Below are positions 1 to 12,296 of a stretch of DNA of 64,000 nucleotides, piece by piece. Position numbers and translations under genes: made by a program. Every line of letters starts with the position of its first letter. The first letter of the stretch is position 1. A model generated the notes under the pieces. That model made no database searches. It saw only the letters and a list, made by a program, of their open reading frames with translations, and was not told where the DNA came from. Source of the DNA: Litomosoides sigmodontis (Eukaryota > Nematoda > Chromadorea > Rhabditida > Onchocercidae); the NCBI GenBank assembly GCA_963070105.1, contig OY718805.1:3902001-3966000 (forward strand), read 5' to 3'.

Positions 1-254
1 TGAGTCAAGTCAACTTAATGAGGTTTTTTCCCATATTTTAAGTTGATAAAAGAATTGTACAGATATCTTCTACTATTTCCGGTTATGAATTCTCAAATTC
101 AAAAGTACGTCGTACTAGCTAATTCCTTTTAATGCTCGTATCGAGCTTGTGAAATTAAACTCGACCAAAAAGTGCAAAGCAATATGTCACACAAGAGTTG
201 GATTTTGCAGAGTTTTTAATATATCTGAATTCCAACTTCTCACCACTGTTTTAG

Positions 255-3200
255 ACTAACATGGATGCGTTAACAACCTCACTTTTAATATCTCTCCGTC
301 AGCTAGCTGCTTGCCTTAAAGCGTCTTCACGTGCGTATGTTGATCCAACAAACGTGTTAAAGATAATTAACGAATTGAATACAAGTTTGAATAAGGCTGC
401 TCCTTGCATAGGAATTCAACAGGTATTATTTTAGGGGATATTTGTTCGAAATGAAGTGTACTAATGCTATTGCCACTTTTTTAACATTGAAAACATAAAT
501 TCTTCATTTACAAATAAGGAAACGTTCAGGATGCTACCGAAATGCTTTTGCGGCTGATCGAGTGGCTTGAGGTAGCCTTCAGAATTGAATCCGTAGCAGA
601 AGGGCAGTCTTGCCCATTGGCTTCCGGCGTTTCGTGTGCTGAAATTATGGATGTTAATGTAAGTTCAACAATTCTACTTCCTTTCATAATTAAGCGCAAA
701 AGATCATAATTCACTTGGAGTTAGATATTTTTATTCATCATTTGTTGCTAATGCAGGATGAAAATATGGTGCCGAGTGGTTCCAGCTCGCAGCCGGCATT
801 AACACCAGGAGATGAGGTGTCTTTTGACAAACTAACCGGTGATGATCTCAATTCAAATCTTATTGCAGAACATCCGTTTAATACTCTTTTTCATGGTTCG
901 CATGTCGAAATTCGACCTAACGCTGGTATTACTTTAAGAATACTTATGAAATTTTGTGGAAAACAACGGAGTTGGAATTGCGATCTGTTACTGAAATAGT
1001 TCAGCTGTTGGCCCATTTGATAATTCTGCTTATCCAAAAAAAGCACATTCATTTTACAATTTTTTAGAACTATTGATGTTGCTTAATGATGTTCTATGTT
1101 TAAGAAATCTCAGTCGGAGTTTCATCACCTCTGAAGTTAGCAAATTCATTACAAATGATCAATTTGGATGTCACATATGATAACTTGTACGATTCATTAG
1201 AGGCATATCACCTTTCTGATGCGCCAGCGAAAGAGGTTTTGTGATTTATTCTTAGGCCTTGGTGGTTTTTCATAGTTCAGTTGATATTAAAGAAAAAATA
1301 CAGTTGGTATTGCAATATTACGGAAGAATTTTACTGTTTATATTTTAGTTATGGTTTGAATCGTTGCCGCCTGTAGTCATCTTTTCATTGGTTCGGTTTA
1401 GTTATAAAAATGGACAAACAGAAAAAGTTCACAGTCAATTTCAATTTCCCCGTGTTATATACATGGATCGCTATTTGCATCGAAATCGTCCATTTGTGAG
1501 TGAGAAACGGATTGAACGTAAATCTTTAAAGAAAAGACTTGAACATATCAAATGCGAATTAGAAGGGTGTGTTAGTTTTGTTAACAACTGTTATGCTTAT
1601 TCATTTCATTACTGTGTTATACGATACTTTACGGCAAATATGGTTATTTTACTCTCATTCATCTTTATCTTTAGGTTTTTATTAATTTTAGAATCGAATA
1701 TTTTTGTAAATTTCAAAAAGGTTATATGAATAAATATTTGCAGGTGGGAGAAGTTTCCAGCTGGAGACACGAAAGTAGCGCTTCCATCTTTGATAGATGC
1801 TGTTGTCAAATACGCATCGTCTGCAACAAATGGGTTAGATTTTTTTGTTTAGTGTTGAACTGAGTTCATAATAGAGCTCATTTTTAAATTGACGGAGAAT
1901 TTTACACTTGAATCCCTTCTTACATATATATTTGCATCGTTAATTTCCTTGTTTGCTCGCTTCTGACAGAGAATTTATGTTTGGAGATCACGTTAGAATT
2001 TTATGTCTACATATGTTAGGCTTGTTTCTCTTTAGGTCCTAAAAATTTTTTTGGATAAAATATTATGATTGTGCATTTAGCCCTTAAATTTACTGGCAAA
2101 ATGCTCTATAGCTTTGTAGAGCATTAAGCTTAGGTATGAAGGCATGCAAGTATGATACACTTGCTGTTCGTCATTTATATTGCAATGTCACCAAATTATT
2201 ATAGAAATATCCCAATTAACTATGACTCCTGCAAGCAACAGCCGATGGAAATTTGTGATGAGACATCGTCACTTTCGGTAGTTGTATCTGATTCTTCGGA
2301 TCCTTATATAGGTACAGTCTCCTTTTTATTATTTTAGTTTAGGACAGCAGGCTTTATAGCAATTTGGTATAAGATGAAACCAAAAATGGATATTATATAT
2401 AAGTGTATATTAATGTTCTGTTTTATGACCATTCCTTTTTCTTAAAATAGATCAAAAGTGTATTTAAAAAAATCTTCGCTTCTTTTTGAGCATAGGAATT
2501 ATAAAATTATTTTTATATTAGGACCACGCGATTTAGAAGAACCAAATGTAATGCTAGCATGTCCTTGTCTTGATAAAGCGATAATACCGGCAGATGTCGA
2601 TATTAATGCTGTAACAAGCTTCTTGCAAATACTTTCCGCTAATGCTCAAAAGAGGATTGATGGTACGAATGGATATTTTTTTTTTTCGAAAATCTCGGAA
2701 TCTTTATTTTTTTATTAAACGGAGGTAAAAAATGATGGTTTCTTGTTACCCGGTGTATGTTTTTAAATTAATGGGTTGTTTGGTTCATTAAGCTATTTGC
2801 CGGAAACTTTCCAGATTATTCATTTAAAGTTGTTCCAGAATTACAAAGAGAGGCAAATACACTGCAAGAAAGTATTGACTCAATTTTTGATATTGATGGC
2901 ATGAGGGAGGTTAGTTGATTTCATTTTTTATCTTCATTATTTTTAATAAGATTTGCTCATTCTTTTGCTCTTTGAATGCGTACTGTTTCTAAATTATGCT
3001 TCATATTGCTGCAGGAACCGTATCATTTGCACAGTGTTATTGTTCATGAGGGTGAAGCGAATGTCGGACATTACTGGGCTTATATAGCTGGCTCCCCGAT
3101 ATGTAATGCTCAAGGCAACGAAGTACCGTGGCGTAAATTTAATGATAAAAGTGTTGAGCCTGCAACTTGGCAACAAATTGAAGAAGATTCATTTGGTTCG

Positions 3201-6200
3201 AGAAGGGCTTGCTCTGCATATTGCTTAGTTTACACGAGGAAAAAATGTGAAAACGTGCTGTATGGGCAGGGTGAAAACTTTTGCATTAATTGTGTCGTAT
3301 CATTTGTTGTTGATGTCTAGAGCTTACTTTGTTCTTCAAATGATTTAGTTACACTATTATATTAATTAACATTGCTTATACAGATCACATTTCTTTCCAT
3401 TATTTGCCATATTTTTTATCTCCTAAAACAGGGACAGAGATATTTTATCCACACATTTTTAGAGCAAAAACAGCCAGCTCAATCAATTGTGGAATTGATT
3501 GATAGCTTGCCGAATGATCTGAAGCTTGAAGTTTCTACGGATAATGCTTTGTTTGATGCAGAAATGATCAAGTGGGATACTGGCCATCCAGCTACTGTAC
3601 ATGAACCTGAAAAGAAGACTTTTTCCAATCTTTACCTTCCTTGCAACGATACGGTACATTTTCCAATTATTTTGGAAAGAAATAAAGAGATTCTGGATTA
3701 AGCATTAAAATTTTCTTTCATCCTCACTTGAAGTGCATGGTAAGATCCATGTCAAAATACTACAGTTTCAGGATTTGCTGGACATGGTATCTTACAAGGG
3801 TCCAGTTGATTTCGGTACACTATGCAAACGACATTACGAACATGCAGCACGATTTTTCGGACTATTCATGTTGAAAAGGTTAAAAATTTTTGCTACCGCT
3901 TTCGATAAATGAACTTTGAACTTGGAACGAATAGAGTATTTGCGAAGGGAGAAATCTTAGTTGGCTCAAAATTCGAAAGAATGGAATTGTTCAAAATTCT
4001 CTATTTCTGGTGTTTATCCTTCATACAATCGATTTTATTGATTTGGATTTTTTAATGTAACTCATTTCTTGCTATGGTCATTAGCTGCTGTCTTGTCTTA
4101 CTGAATCCAATGATTTACTAGTATTGAGTCACATATATTGATTTTCTTTAAGTCTTTATCACCTGCCGACAAAGTTTCGTTAGGAATGTTTGATTTCAGT
4201 GCCCTAAGTGCTTTGAATATGGCGGACGAATTGTTTTTGGAGAGGGATGGAAGTGCGTTCAGCCTGATACAGGAGGCAAGGCTTTACATCACTGGACGAA
4301 ATATTCTTTTCACATCACCGTGGATGATGATTTTTAATTTCTTGTCCCTTCTAAAATCTTATCCCAAAACTTTTTTTGACAACATATATTTTTGCAAAAC
4401 AGAAACTGATTTCTCCTTCATTCTAGCTTCTTGCAAACTACGTGGGACATTACGAAAGAGCACAAAAAATGTCAAATGTGGCTTATATTGACCGATTAAT
4501 GTTCTTGATTGACTGGGCGTCAATATTCGGCATACCATTAAATAATCCAGCAAGATCGATCTTTATTTTACGCATGATAATGAATGTAGACGCGGCGTAA
4601 GTGTATCCTCTGTTATTGCTTTTAGTGGAAGCTTTTTTTGGATCTGTTGAATTAGCTTAGGTTTATTTTCCCTTATATTGGAGGTAATTCTTGTTTATTT
4701 CCTTAAGTTTTTTGTTCTCAATCGAATTTGATAAATTGGAATTTAGGCAATATTCTAATGTGATATCAACTTGCGAGAAAGTCGTTGAAAAGTTTGTTGG
4801 AGATGATCCTTCGTCAGAAATCGCGCTGAATGTAAAACATTTAATTCACTACATTCTTTCGAGCTTTAACATATTTTTTTTATTACTTTTCAAGTATTTT
4901 TTAAAATTAAAACTCAGAATATGTTTTCTCTTTTTTTGATTCTGTCGAGTGTTTTAGATCTATTATCTGTCTCTCCATTTCAGAATACGCATGTTCTTTA
5001 TGAATTGTTTTGTCAAATGATAGCTGTATTGAATGATATCGTGAAAAAAGTGGATCTTTCTTCAGCGTAAGTATTCACCGTAGCAATAATATGATCATAA
5101 AGTGGATCACGTTCGCTTTGTTGATTCAATCGCTTTTGATTCAATTGCTCATTTAAATTTTAAATTATTTTTGGTTCTTATCAAAAACTTGGATGTGATA
5201 CCATATCAGTGTGCAAGAAATACGTGTTTTTAGAAAGTACAGCAGGACTACGCTTTCTACAGATATACAGCAATCTCGTCTCCTTTGTGTGTCTATTAGA
5301 ATGATCGAGAAAATTGATACGTATGCGACAATGAAGTCTTCTGATTCAGAGCAAAAGCACTTTTTCTGTTTGGTACACAACGCACTTCTTATTATTTATG
5401 TCATCGTAAGTTGAGCTTTCTAGCTTTTAGTTCATTTTTAACTAATCATTTTAGCTTTTATGTCTTAAATTTTTACGAAATTATTACTATACGCCTCTTG
5501 AATTCGTACAGTGTGTTACTTGTAGAGGATAAGTCAGCGTCTCACTGAGCATATTGGTGGAGAATCGGATGATAGTATTTTGGCAAACAATGAAAGTTTC
5601 TTGGATAAGGAATACAAAGCAATGATTGTTCGACTGCACAAGATGGATAATGACGCTTCCGAGAAGGTTGGTGAAATTTGTTGGATTGATTTTATGATTT
5701 TAAACAATTAGATGAAGATTGAATGAATATTAAGTAAATCAAGTGAAAAATTAGAAAAAAAAGAATATTATTTTTTTAATTATTTGTATGTTTAAACATG
5801 ATTAAGAAAAATTGATTGTCGATTGAACTTGCAGACGATCCAGTATGTCGTTTCCATGTGGAATCAGCTACTGTCAAATTCAAATGGTTTGCAGAGAATG
5901 CCTTGGTTTTATCAGGTATCTTTTTGACGTTTGTATTCTGCAAGAAACCAAACGCAGTGAAGTGATGATGTGGTAAATCTTTTTGGTATTTAAAAATCCA
6001 GTTCGATAGAGTAAAAGGCATGAAACACTTCTTAATCATCATTTTTAGAAAATTTTGGATGCATCGGAGCAGAAAACACCGTCAAATATGCCAGCACCAA
6101 AATTGAACGTGAAAGCAGGAAATTCAGGATATGATCTTTTCCTACTAAGACAAGCTGTAAATTCTAATCTCGAAGTCAGATGTGTAGGCGACTTAAATGC

Positions 6201-6261
6201 TTTAGTACGTACAGTAGTTCAAGGAAAAAGCAACATCTTCGATAATGCAAGTAGTAATTAG
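255..6261 (+). CDS. USP25/28-type ubiquitin-specific protease, 5'-truncated by window edge
   Basis: Cysteine-protease deubiquitinase that removes ubiquitin from substrates. Twenty exons are visible (255-422, 530-658, 757-925, 1114-1235, 1349-1566, 1744-1833, 2205-2311, 2522-2662, 2815-2909, 3015-about 3254, 3432-3653, 3772-3878, 4122-4275, 4427-4596, 4747-4831, 4984-5066, 5210-5405, 5526-5666, 5835-5915, 6049-6261), giving about 976 codons. Family landmarks are the QQDATEML helix, LPPVVIFSLVRF, the DRYLHRNR block, and the catalytic His box VHEGEANVGHYWAYI followed by FNDKSV. Order and spacing follow human USP25/28, including the long helical C-terminal half. The Cys box (GNTCW-type) must lie left of the window. 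Exon 13 ends in a GC donor. The donor after 3254 is the least certain junction. Stop is TAG at 6259-6261. Confidence 0.9.
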
Positions 6262-6934
6262 TCGGCGTACTGCTTTCTACTAAATCCTAATTTGAGCTTT
6301 TTTCAGTACTAAAGTTACTCTTTCAAAACTGTATTCATTTTAGGGATAAAAATCATAAAACTGTAGAAGAATTCTGTGATTTTTTATAATTTAAGGCAAC
6401 GGTGATTTATTAGGATCATTTTACTCTATGAATTATTTTATTTGTGTTGTGCGGTTATGCTCAAATGTGAAAAATGTGTAATAATAATCTGGTTTACATT
6501 GTTTTCCTTCTTTAAGGCATCCCTGATGCTATTCCTCTTAAAATAAAACTGTTGGAAGCTAATTTCCAAATTTTTTCCAGATTTGTTAATGGTGGACTTT
6601 AGGACAGTTTGAAATTTCAGCATTTTTGTTGTATATTATTTTATAATCGCTGCACATTTACCGCTTATAATCCTGTGATTTTATTAGCAAAGTCCATCAA
6701 TTAATAAATCTTTTCCATAACGTCTTCACATGGTAAACGATAGCCGCTTTGTAGGTCATGCACTTTTGCAGCAACAATTTGTAATGCGGAAAGAATGCAA
6801 AATGTAGTACAGAGAGGTTGTTTGTAAATATTTTTGTCTTGTGAAGTAAGTGTCTTTGCTCTTTGCATTCTTTCCGAATTTTGCAGCGTTTTACGTTTCA
6901 CATCATTTGTCAGGAAGCTAATGTTCCATCGGCA
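6262..6934. other. Intergenic, no gene seen
   Basis: AT-rich sequence downstream of the deubiquitinase. It holds no splice-consistent exon on either strand. It contains one half of a 15-bp inverted repeat pair (listed separately) and, at 6912-6913, an AG that could serve as a trans-splice or cis-splice acceptor for the next gene. Confidence 0.5.
6787..6876. repeat. 15-bp perfect inverted repeat, 60-nt spacer
   Basis: The 15-mer CGGAAAGAATGCAAA at 6787-6801 recurs as its exact reverse complement at 6862-6876, so the transcript could fold into a stem with a loop of about 60 nt. It sits just upstream of the small membrane-protein ORF and overlaps the upstream in-frame ATG at 6863. Confidence 0.7.
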
Positions 6935-7335
6935 ATGTATCAGTTCTTCAGTTTTCTCCTGCTTGTTTTATTGCCTTTCGTTTTAGCTTATTCGTATTTT
7001 CAAGTACTAGTGCACTGCGAAGTGAATGGTAAGGTTGATCAGATTTTCATGTTAGCTGGAAACTTAGTTTTCCTATCGATTATCTCCCGATTACACATGT
7101 GAGTCTGATATTTCTGGGCCGTTTTTACTGTTGAGCGCTTTTTAATAAAAAAAATTTTCCAAAACATTTCCCTGCTCCAAAAAAACAATTTGTTTCCATT
7201 TATGTTGCCAATAAATGTTTCCATTTATTGTAATTATGTTGTCTTTCTTATAGCAAGCTGTTCGGTGTTTACTGCTTAGCTGTTTGGTATTTTTTTTCCG
7301 TTGAAGATTTTTGGAACTCTTCTCTTGCAAGTTAG
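6935..7335 (+). CDS. Putative small membrane protein, two exons, family unknown
   Basis: Not recognised. Exon 6935-7098 ends in donor GTGAGT and exon 7254-7335 follows acceptor CTTATAG. The phases match (2 then 1 nt) and the joined frame stops at TAG 7333-7335, giving 81 aa. The protein begins MYQFFSFLLLVLLPFVLAYS, a strongly hydrophobic stretch of about 16 residues. A second hydrophobic region (LFGVYCLAVWYFF) follows after the junction, so one or two membrane passes are likely. An AG acceptor 21 nt upstream of the ATG (TTGTCAG at 6907-6913) would suit spliced-leader addition. An in-frame upstream ATG at 6863 would give 105 aa. It could instead be the 3' end of a longer gene, or a chance ORF. 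Confidence 0.4.
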
Positions 7336-8064
7336 TAGAAATTGTTCTGATTTCAATGGTAAAATACAGTTAGTCTAACCAAATGTCGAAAGTTTGCATT
7401 CCATCAAACAGTGTCTTAAAGTGAGATTGATACCGCTATTAGTTTCCTTCACATTTTTCACCTAATGTTTGTTGCAGTATTGGTAAGCAAGGCAAATTGA
7501 TATTTGGATGAATCCATTGAGCAACAAAAAATGGCTTACTAATTTTTTTGCCTTTGTGGAACAATGCATTTACAGTTTTCGCATTCAATTAGCGGCTTAA
7601 ATTTAGTAAGTATACTGTGATCAATGTGTGATGTACGTGAACAAAGCGCCTAACTCTAATATTTTCATCATTAGGAAAAGGAAGTGTACTTTGCGGGCAG
7701 GTGACGTCAGCTGCACGGTACTCATATAGGACCCGTGAAGGACTTGAATAATCCAATGGTTGAAAGAAGAGTCAGCAACAAACTGTGCTACAATTTGCAA
7801 TGTATGGAAAACAGTAGTTTGCGGAATATTTTATAGATCAAGAAAATTAGACGGCAGCAATAAAATTATTTGGAAGGGGAGATAGGCAAAGAGCAATGTG
7901 TGATAATGGAGTAAATGGTACTTTTTTTTAAATGAAACATGCTAAAACTAGAAGTATGGATGAAGTAGAGAAAACACAATAACTCTAAAAAAGTTTCCAA
8001 CTTATCCTAACTTCATGCGAAAAAAAGGAATATCAACTTCAGCATACAAGTATTTTCAGCGCCA
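7336..8064. other. Intergenic, convergent 3' ends
   Basis: Between a plus-strand stop at 7335 and the minus-strand stop at 8065. AT-rich, with no exon-like frame flanked by splice signals on either strand. It probably carries the 3' UTRs of both neighbours. Confidence 0.5.
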
Positions 8065-10888
8065 TTACAGCAATGGTCGTTTATCATCAACTTTAGGTAG
8101 TGTTCCAGCACTCTTTTCCGCACCTTTATTCTCAGACCTGAATGTGACGTAAGTATAGAGAAGACTCCCCATAACGCTAATGTTGATACCAATAAAGTTG
8201 TTCCATTCAAACAAATAATCACCAGACGAAAACATCCCCACATAAGTAACGAGCAGGTTCTGAAATGTGGGAAATTATAAATGAACTAACTGTAGAAGGG
8301 GGTTATCCTTCCACGCACAGTAATAACATAGTCTGAAATGAAAGAACAGCATAGCAACCCCCCTTTGTTTTAGTGACGACGAGTTGTAAATTTTTCCCAT
8401 AAAAACTCAGAAAAGTGGTAAAAATTTCGAGCTGCCCATTAAAGCTTGCTTAGCAACTAAAATGAGCTGCTCAATATGTTTTAAAAAAATTTTCCAAAAA
8501 AGATAACATACACTCACTTTAATTGGACCAACACATGACGTGGTAAGAGCACTATTATAATGTGTACATAAAACGGTAGAACAGTTGAGTAGGAAGCCGC
8601 AAACAAGTGAAAACGATAAACAACCAGCCGCCCATATCGTCATATTTCCAGTAATTATGTATTGATGAACCTAAACTGCAACCTTATTAATTCTAATATA
8701 CCTCAGAGAAAATCCTTATTTTCATGTACGAAATATTATATCAGAAAAAACTCATCTAATGTTATTAATTTTAAATATTTTAAAAGCAAAAGTTTTGTTG
8801 CCTTTCTATCACAGCAACTACTAAGTCGTAAAAGTTTTTATGCTTAGTTAGTTACGGGCTATTATGCAATTAAATTGATAAAAACAACAGTACGGTGATA
8901 ATAGTAACATTACATCATGTTTTGTAGCTTTAAAAAAATGAATTACTTCAAGCTATTACTTCCATTACCTTTTCAGATTCTTGATTAATCCAAGTTAAAA
9001 TAATCACAGGAGCAATCATGAACAACGCATTGTAATATAGAAGACCATATTTACCAAGCTTCTGAAAATGTCTAGCCTTCAATAAAACGGTAATGTGTTA
9101 GTAAAAAAAAACCAAATTTCTAGAAATGTTTATGTCAAACATTCCTGTACCTTAGCATTAAGCTTTTGTTTCATATAAACATTGCTAGCGGCTGTACAAA
9201 CGTTGTTCGTTAAAATCATCGAATATCCCCAAACGTCAAAGGTTAAGTCAAATCTGTAAATAGAAACATCAGAACAATAGATTTTTCTGTTACGCTTCTT
9301 ATGAACTACATTACCACAGAATCCTTCCATACATATTTAACAAAAATATTGCATGACAGGAACTCTCCAAGAGAAAGATGAGATAAAAGGAATTCTTCAG
9401 CACTCCATTTGCTTGAAAAGTGAACTTATACAGCACTTATCTGTATAAAAATCAAAGACCATGCTAGCAAAAAATAAATACTTTCTGCACCGACAGTAAC
9501 AAGACCGCGGTAACAGGATTTACATCGCAATTTATTCCGCATTTTGGGCTACACACTAATCACTCCCACCAAGATACTTCAGGACAGCAAAACTGTACAT
9601 GGAAAGTAGTATTCTAAAGTAGCATACAGTCTAACGTCAATTTACAACTCCATGACATTGACATGCTAAAAACTAAAAAAACTTACATAGCTGCAATGAC
9701 AGCACCTAAAATCATTAAAGCAACCGAGATTTTCACCGCACACGTTGCTTTCACCCTGTAAAAACTGAGATTGTTATGAAGTCTGAAAATGTTTGAAGCT
9801 TGATTTTAAACATTGATTTTCCGAAAACAAGTTCTTCTTTATGAAAGGCTTGGGTTTTTTTTTGTAGCCTTGAATTTGACTAAAAAAGAAACAGCAATCC
9901 TCAGTTAAACAGATGCTTAAGATTGTGGATGCCTGAAAATTTAATTCCTTCCAGGATATTTTGAATGCGTACGTCTCATTGAGTTTAAAAGCAGAATTTC
10001 TGAATATTCATTGGAAACTGGAATATAGAACTGTCAGTAGTTGTGACGATCTAAATATTGTCGGCATGCAAATGAAAAGTGCACGGTGTAGAAAGATGTG
10101 GAAAAATAAAAGAGCTAACCCAAGTACAATGTATTCCAATAACATTGTCATTAAGATTGAAAATCTGCGTAACACTGTGAACATTGGAAGACTGGAAATA
10201 TTAACGCAATTTTTGTCGGTAACACGCTATTATCGAATTTTAGAAACGAATAACAGAAATATTACAATGAGCTACACAAGAAAAACAAACTTCATTCTCT
10301 GCGTGCCACCCAATCCTGACATTAGATTCAGGACATAGAAAATTGGCAGTGGAAAAATCTGAAAAAGAAACTCCATCGAACTAATAAGAAATTTAAGGAT
10401 TTTTTATCTGCGTTATAAGTTTCAAAAAAATCTCTATCCAAATGATATCCACACATAACACTCGACACTGTTGAACACTCATTCTATAACGATACTTATC
10501 TTAAGTGGAATGGATAAATCGAATGGAGGAATTGAAACGAAATCGAGCAGAGCAGCAAACCACAAAATTATAATAGTTGCTGCCATCTGTCCAAATCCAA
10601 CAATCAAAAATGACGGAAACCTGAAATTCGAAGAAAACACACAAACACACACAACAGTAACTGATTGATATAGGAAGTTAAGAAATTGAATTAAAAAAAG
10701 ACACACACACATATATAGTGCAATTAGCTATCTACTTTTACTAGAAATATTTGTTCTAAATGCAATAATGAAATGAAAACGAACTGTAAGTTGGTGAACA
10801 ATAGTTTGTTGATGAAAACGACTAGCACTGAACATACAGCATAAGCTACAGCTGTAATGATTCGAATTAAAAGCGGTGAATCTTCCAT
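8065..10888 (-). CDS. sqv-7: Nucleotide-sugar transporter, SQV-7/SLC35D type, complete
   Basis: Multi-pass Golgi/ER antiporter. C. elegans SQV-7 and human SLC35D members carry UDP-glucuronic acid, UDP-GalNAc and related sugars for glycosaminoglycan synthesis; substrates here are inferred. Nine exons in transcript order: 10888-10785, 10620-10500, 10358-10291, 10191-10120, 9755-9687, 9253-9151, 9061-8969, 8670-8518, 8259-8065, giving 325 aa with stop TAA at 8065-8067. Family blocks are FPSFLIVGFGQM, LPMFTVLRRFSIL, LGKYGLLYYNALF, HYNSALTTSCVGPIK and NFIGINISVMGSLLY. All phases agree except the second junction, where the exon end that the alignment requires (10500) is followed by ATAAGT rather than GTAAGT. 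It is tail-to-tail with the small membrane protein. Confidence 0.92.
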
Positions 10889-12296
10889 ACTAATCGCTAT
10901 TTATTGTAATTAGCAATGCTTCTCCATAAATCACGCATAGTCTTCAAATTCACATAAATTCCTCAGCGTTGAAACAATTGCTTGTTAACATCATTCACAA
11001 AATCTTTATGTAGCATTTTCTTTTTCTGGTACTACGACTCTGATTCGTTGCTAAAAAAAATGTAGAAATAAATAAATCGATACTGAAAAACAATCCATCA
11101 ACTTTTCCCCATTTCGCAGTTACTTGTAAAATGAGAAGCGATAAACTGATTGAAATAAATTTCACATCATTCGCTGAAAACAACTGAAGTGATCAAATAC
11201 GTTACACTGCAAATTTCCAGAACATTCATATCGGATTCTCTTTCGATTTCATTTGAAAATAAATAAAAATTCAACCAACGAAGGTGTATGAAAAGTTGTA
11301 AATCTATAAAAAACAAATAATTAGACGGAAAATTAACAGGGAGTGTGCAAGGTATTTACGATTTACAAGAAAAGAATTCACAGTCATACGTTTTCGAACT
11401 TCTCGTTCACAGTACCGATTTTATAACACAATAAATAAGTGTACAATTTGGCATTTAGAAACATGGAAAAAAAGATAACAGGCATTTTAAAATGCAACTG
11501 ACTAATTTAGAGGTTTGTTCTTAAAGTAAACAGATTTGCAAGTGGTAGAAGTATATTTATAAGGAGAAAAGTACGAAAAAAAAGTGGATCACACAACGAA
11601 ATAAAATTGGAATTAACAGGTTCAAAAAATGTGTCCGCGCCAGAAGTTTGTTAAAACTGAAAGACTCGAAAATTTTTGTTATACAAAAACAAAACTGCTT
11701 AAAAATAAATAACACAATCGAAAATATTTTAAATTAAGATCTGGCCCGAAAGTACATGTATCGGCAAACGACTTCATTGAAAAAAATTTGTGCAACGATA
11801 CAAATTGCTAAGAGTTCAATGAAATTGCCAACAGTGTAAATTTCGAATATGCAACAACCTAATAATTTACAATACATCACACAGTTTGAATCAACTTAAG
11901 CTTAAGAACAAAATCATAATATTTATTTTCGCGCACTGGTAAACTATTTCTAATAGCTGTTTCTAGAGCAGCAGGATATCCTTCCAAATAATTGCACAAG
12001 AATCAATCCCTCTTATAGTCCTTTCGGTTTTCTTCCATTGTCTCAGTTGCAGCTTTTCAAAATGAAGATTAGGATATCGAAAGCAAAAAGTAGGAAATTT
12101 TAATGTTATAAACGCTTTGAGTAGGAAAAGAATATGGAAAAAGGTAAAAACTCTTTCCACTCTAAAACATAATTTAGCTGCATAATATAATCAAAAATTC
12201 GAGATAATGCCCGGACTGCACAATTAAATAAAAAACACACAAAAAATATTTCATGTGGACATTTCATAAGCTAAATTTTAATTTCAAAATCTGAAA
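10889..12296. other. Intergenic, no gene seen
   Basis: Lies between the start of the sugar transporter and the stop of the DENND5 gene, both on the minus strand. AT-rich, with only short unsupported ORFs and no conserved motif. It should hold the transporter promoter and the DENND5 3' UTR. Confidence 0.5.

Noticed and set aside
926..998. Apparent frameshift in the USP25/28-like gene
   Set aside because: Explained by a normal GT donor at 926 and an acceptor at 1113, which join in phase 1 and restore the aligned sequence.
6701..6901. Minus-strand ORF ending in a segment (QSGYRLPCEDVMEKIY) that resembles part of a tyrosine kinase
   Set aside because: Only a short stretch with weak resemblance; no other kinase motif on the minus strand nearby.
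9961..10338. 125-codon plus-strand ORF
   Set aside because: Antisense to three sugar-transporter exons and introns whose minus-strand frame is clearly conserved.
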